Positions 4,531-5,234 of a stretch of 5,234 nt of DNA are shown in pieces. The DNA is taken from NCBI GenBank assembly GCA_947631655.1, contig CANRME010000086.1, positions 1 to 5,234 of the forward strand, written 5' to 3'. The notes beneath the pieces are model-generated. The model ran no database searches and had not been told where the DNA came from. It saw only the letters and a list, made by a program, of their open reading frames with translations. The DNA comes from an uncultured Bacilli bacterium (GTDB lineage: Bacteria; Bacillota_I; Bacilli_A; RF39; UBA660). Numbering within the stretch: position 1 is the stretch's first letter; each line of letters begins with the position of its first letter. Position numbers and translations under genes: made by a program.

Positions 4531-5234
4531 AAATATATACCAGTATAAGAACTATCTATTTTAGCAACTTGTTCCGGTGTTCCTGTAGCAACTATTTCTC
4601 CTCCAGCATCTCCACCTTCTGGCCCTAAATCGATAATATAATCTGCTACTTTTATAACATCTAAATTATGTTCAATAACAATAACAGTATCTCCATTATC
4701 AACTATTCTATTTAAAATAACTAATAACTTTTTAATATCATCACTATGTAATCCAGTCGTTGGTTCATCTAAGATAAATACACTCTTACCAGTCGCTTTC
4801 TTTTGTAATTCTTTTGCTAGTTTTACACGCCCAGCTTCCCCACCAGATAATGTCGGAGCACTTTGACCTAATTTAATATAAGATAAACCTACATCCATCA
4901 TAACTTGTAATTTATTTCTAACTTTTGGAATATTTTCAAAGAATTCTAAAGCTTCACTAACGCGCATTTCTAAAACATCATAGATATTTTTACCTTTAAA
5001 TTTAACTGCTAAAGTTTCTCTATTATACCTAGTCCCATGACATACCTCACAAGGTACATAAACATCTGGCAAGAAATTCATTTCAATTTTTTTAACACCA
5101 TCTCCATAGCAAGCTTCGCATCTTCCTCCTTTTACGTTAAAAGAAAATCTATTCTTACCATAACCTAACATTTTACTTTCCTTCATATTAGCAAAAACAT
5201 CTCTAATATCATCGAAAACTCCTACATAAGTAGC
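4509..5234 (-). CDS. uvrA: Excinuclease ABC subunit A, C-terminal 241 residues (5' end beyond right edge)
   Basis: The frame is open through the right edge. The 16 codons before the internal ATG at 5186 (ATYVGVFDDIRDVFAN) match the UvrA sequence that leads into the FSFNVKGGRCEAC block, so that ATG is not the start. UvrA is the ATPase that with UvrB scans DNA for bulky lesions in nucleotide-excision repair. Numbering from the edge: a zinc module CX2CX19CX2C (C39, C42, C62, C65); ABC signature LSGGEAGR at 129-136; Walker B FILDEPTTGLH at 153-163; His switch VIEHNLDVI at 186-194; and the conserved DLGPEGGDAGGEIVATGTPEQV. The second Walker A and all of the first ATPase domain lie outside the window. 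The usual length is about 940 residues, so about three quarters is missing. One oddity is Gly where the signature is usually LSGGEAQR. It ends with TAG inside a terminator hairpin. Confidence 0.97.
   Translation of the reverse strand, partial: ATYVGVFDDIRDVFANMKESKMLGYGKNRFSFNVKGGRCEACYGDGVKKIEMNFLPDVYVPCEVCHGTRYNRETLAVKFKGKNIYDVLEMRVSEALEFFENIPKVRNKLQVMMDVGLSYIKLGQSAPTLSGGEAGRVKLAKELQKKATGKSVFILDEPTTGLHSDDIKKLLVILNRIVDNGDTVIVIEHNLDVIKVADYIIDLGPEGGDAGGEIVATGTPEQVAKIDSSYTGIYLKKVLNK

Noticed and set aside
5184..5186. ATG at 5186 as the start of a 225-residue UvrA-like protein
   Set aside because: The frame continues upstream to the window edge with codons that match UvrA, so this is an internal Met of a truncated gene.
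1..5234. CRISPR array, insertion sequence ends or integration site
   Set aside because: No spaced direct repeats, no transposase or integrase frame, no tRNA gene and no paired terminal repeats were found.

Overview
The window is AT-rich DNA (roughly a quarter to 30 % GC by eye) with strong AGGAGG-type ribosome binding sites, sigma-A-like promoters and U-tract hairpin terminators. Together with Lgt, LemA, a DUF368 transporter and UvrA, this points to a low-GC Firmicutes/Bacillota-type bacterium, perhaps one of the uncultured gut Bacilli or Mollicutes-related lineages. All Trp codons I read are TGG. TGA occurs as a stop once, but it is followed at once by TAG, so the window does not fully settle the genetic code; the standard bacterial code fits. 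The lineage is an inference.

Layout, left to right. (1) Positions 1-725, minus strand: lemA, a small hairpin terminator, then the first 34 codons of a secreted or membrane protein that looks like a DUF2207 protein, a common lemA neighbour. (2) Positions 788-1570, plus strand: a DUF368/PopT-family polyprenyl-phosphate transporter. (3) Positions 1574-3235, minus strand: a 553-residue membrane-anchored surface protein ending in a formylglycine-generating-enzyme/C-type-lectin-like (FGE/CLec) domain. It ends 3 nt from the end of the DUF368 gene, head-on. (4) Positions 3236-3388: a dense regulatory region where a near-consensus minus promoter and a near-consensus plus promoter overlap at their -10 boxes inside a 9-bp palindrome. 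(5) Positions 3389-3616, plus strand: a 75-residue XRE-type repressor-like protein, closed by a strong two-way hairpin. (6) Positions 3645-5234, minus strand: the housekeeping genes uvrA (C-terminal 241 residues only) and lgt, with a terminator between them.

How the genes relate: lgt (lipoprotein lipidation), the DUF368 protein (recycling of the lipid carrier for wall synthesis), LemA/DUF2207 and the surface protein all act at the cell envelope; uvrA is nucleotide-excision repair. The accessory part is the pair made of the large surface protein and the small XRE regulator. The surface protein has a C-terminal end that resembles the variable region of diversity-generating retroelement (DGR) targets: a CLec-type fold, a GC-raised tail, and codons ending almost wholly in T or C and rich in AGT/GGT. 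No reverse transcriptase or template repeat is visible in the window, so this is a hypothesis. The overlapping promoters suggest an either/or expression switch between regulator and surface protein.
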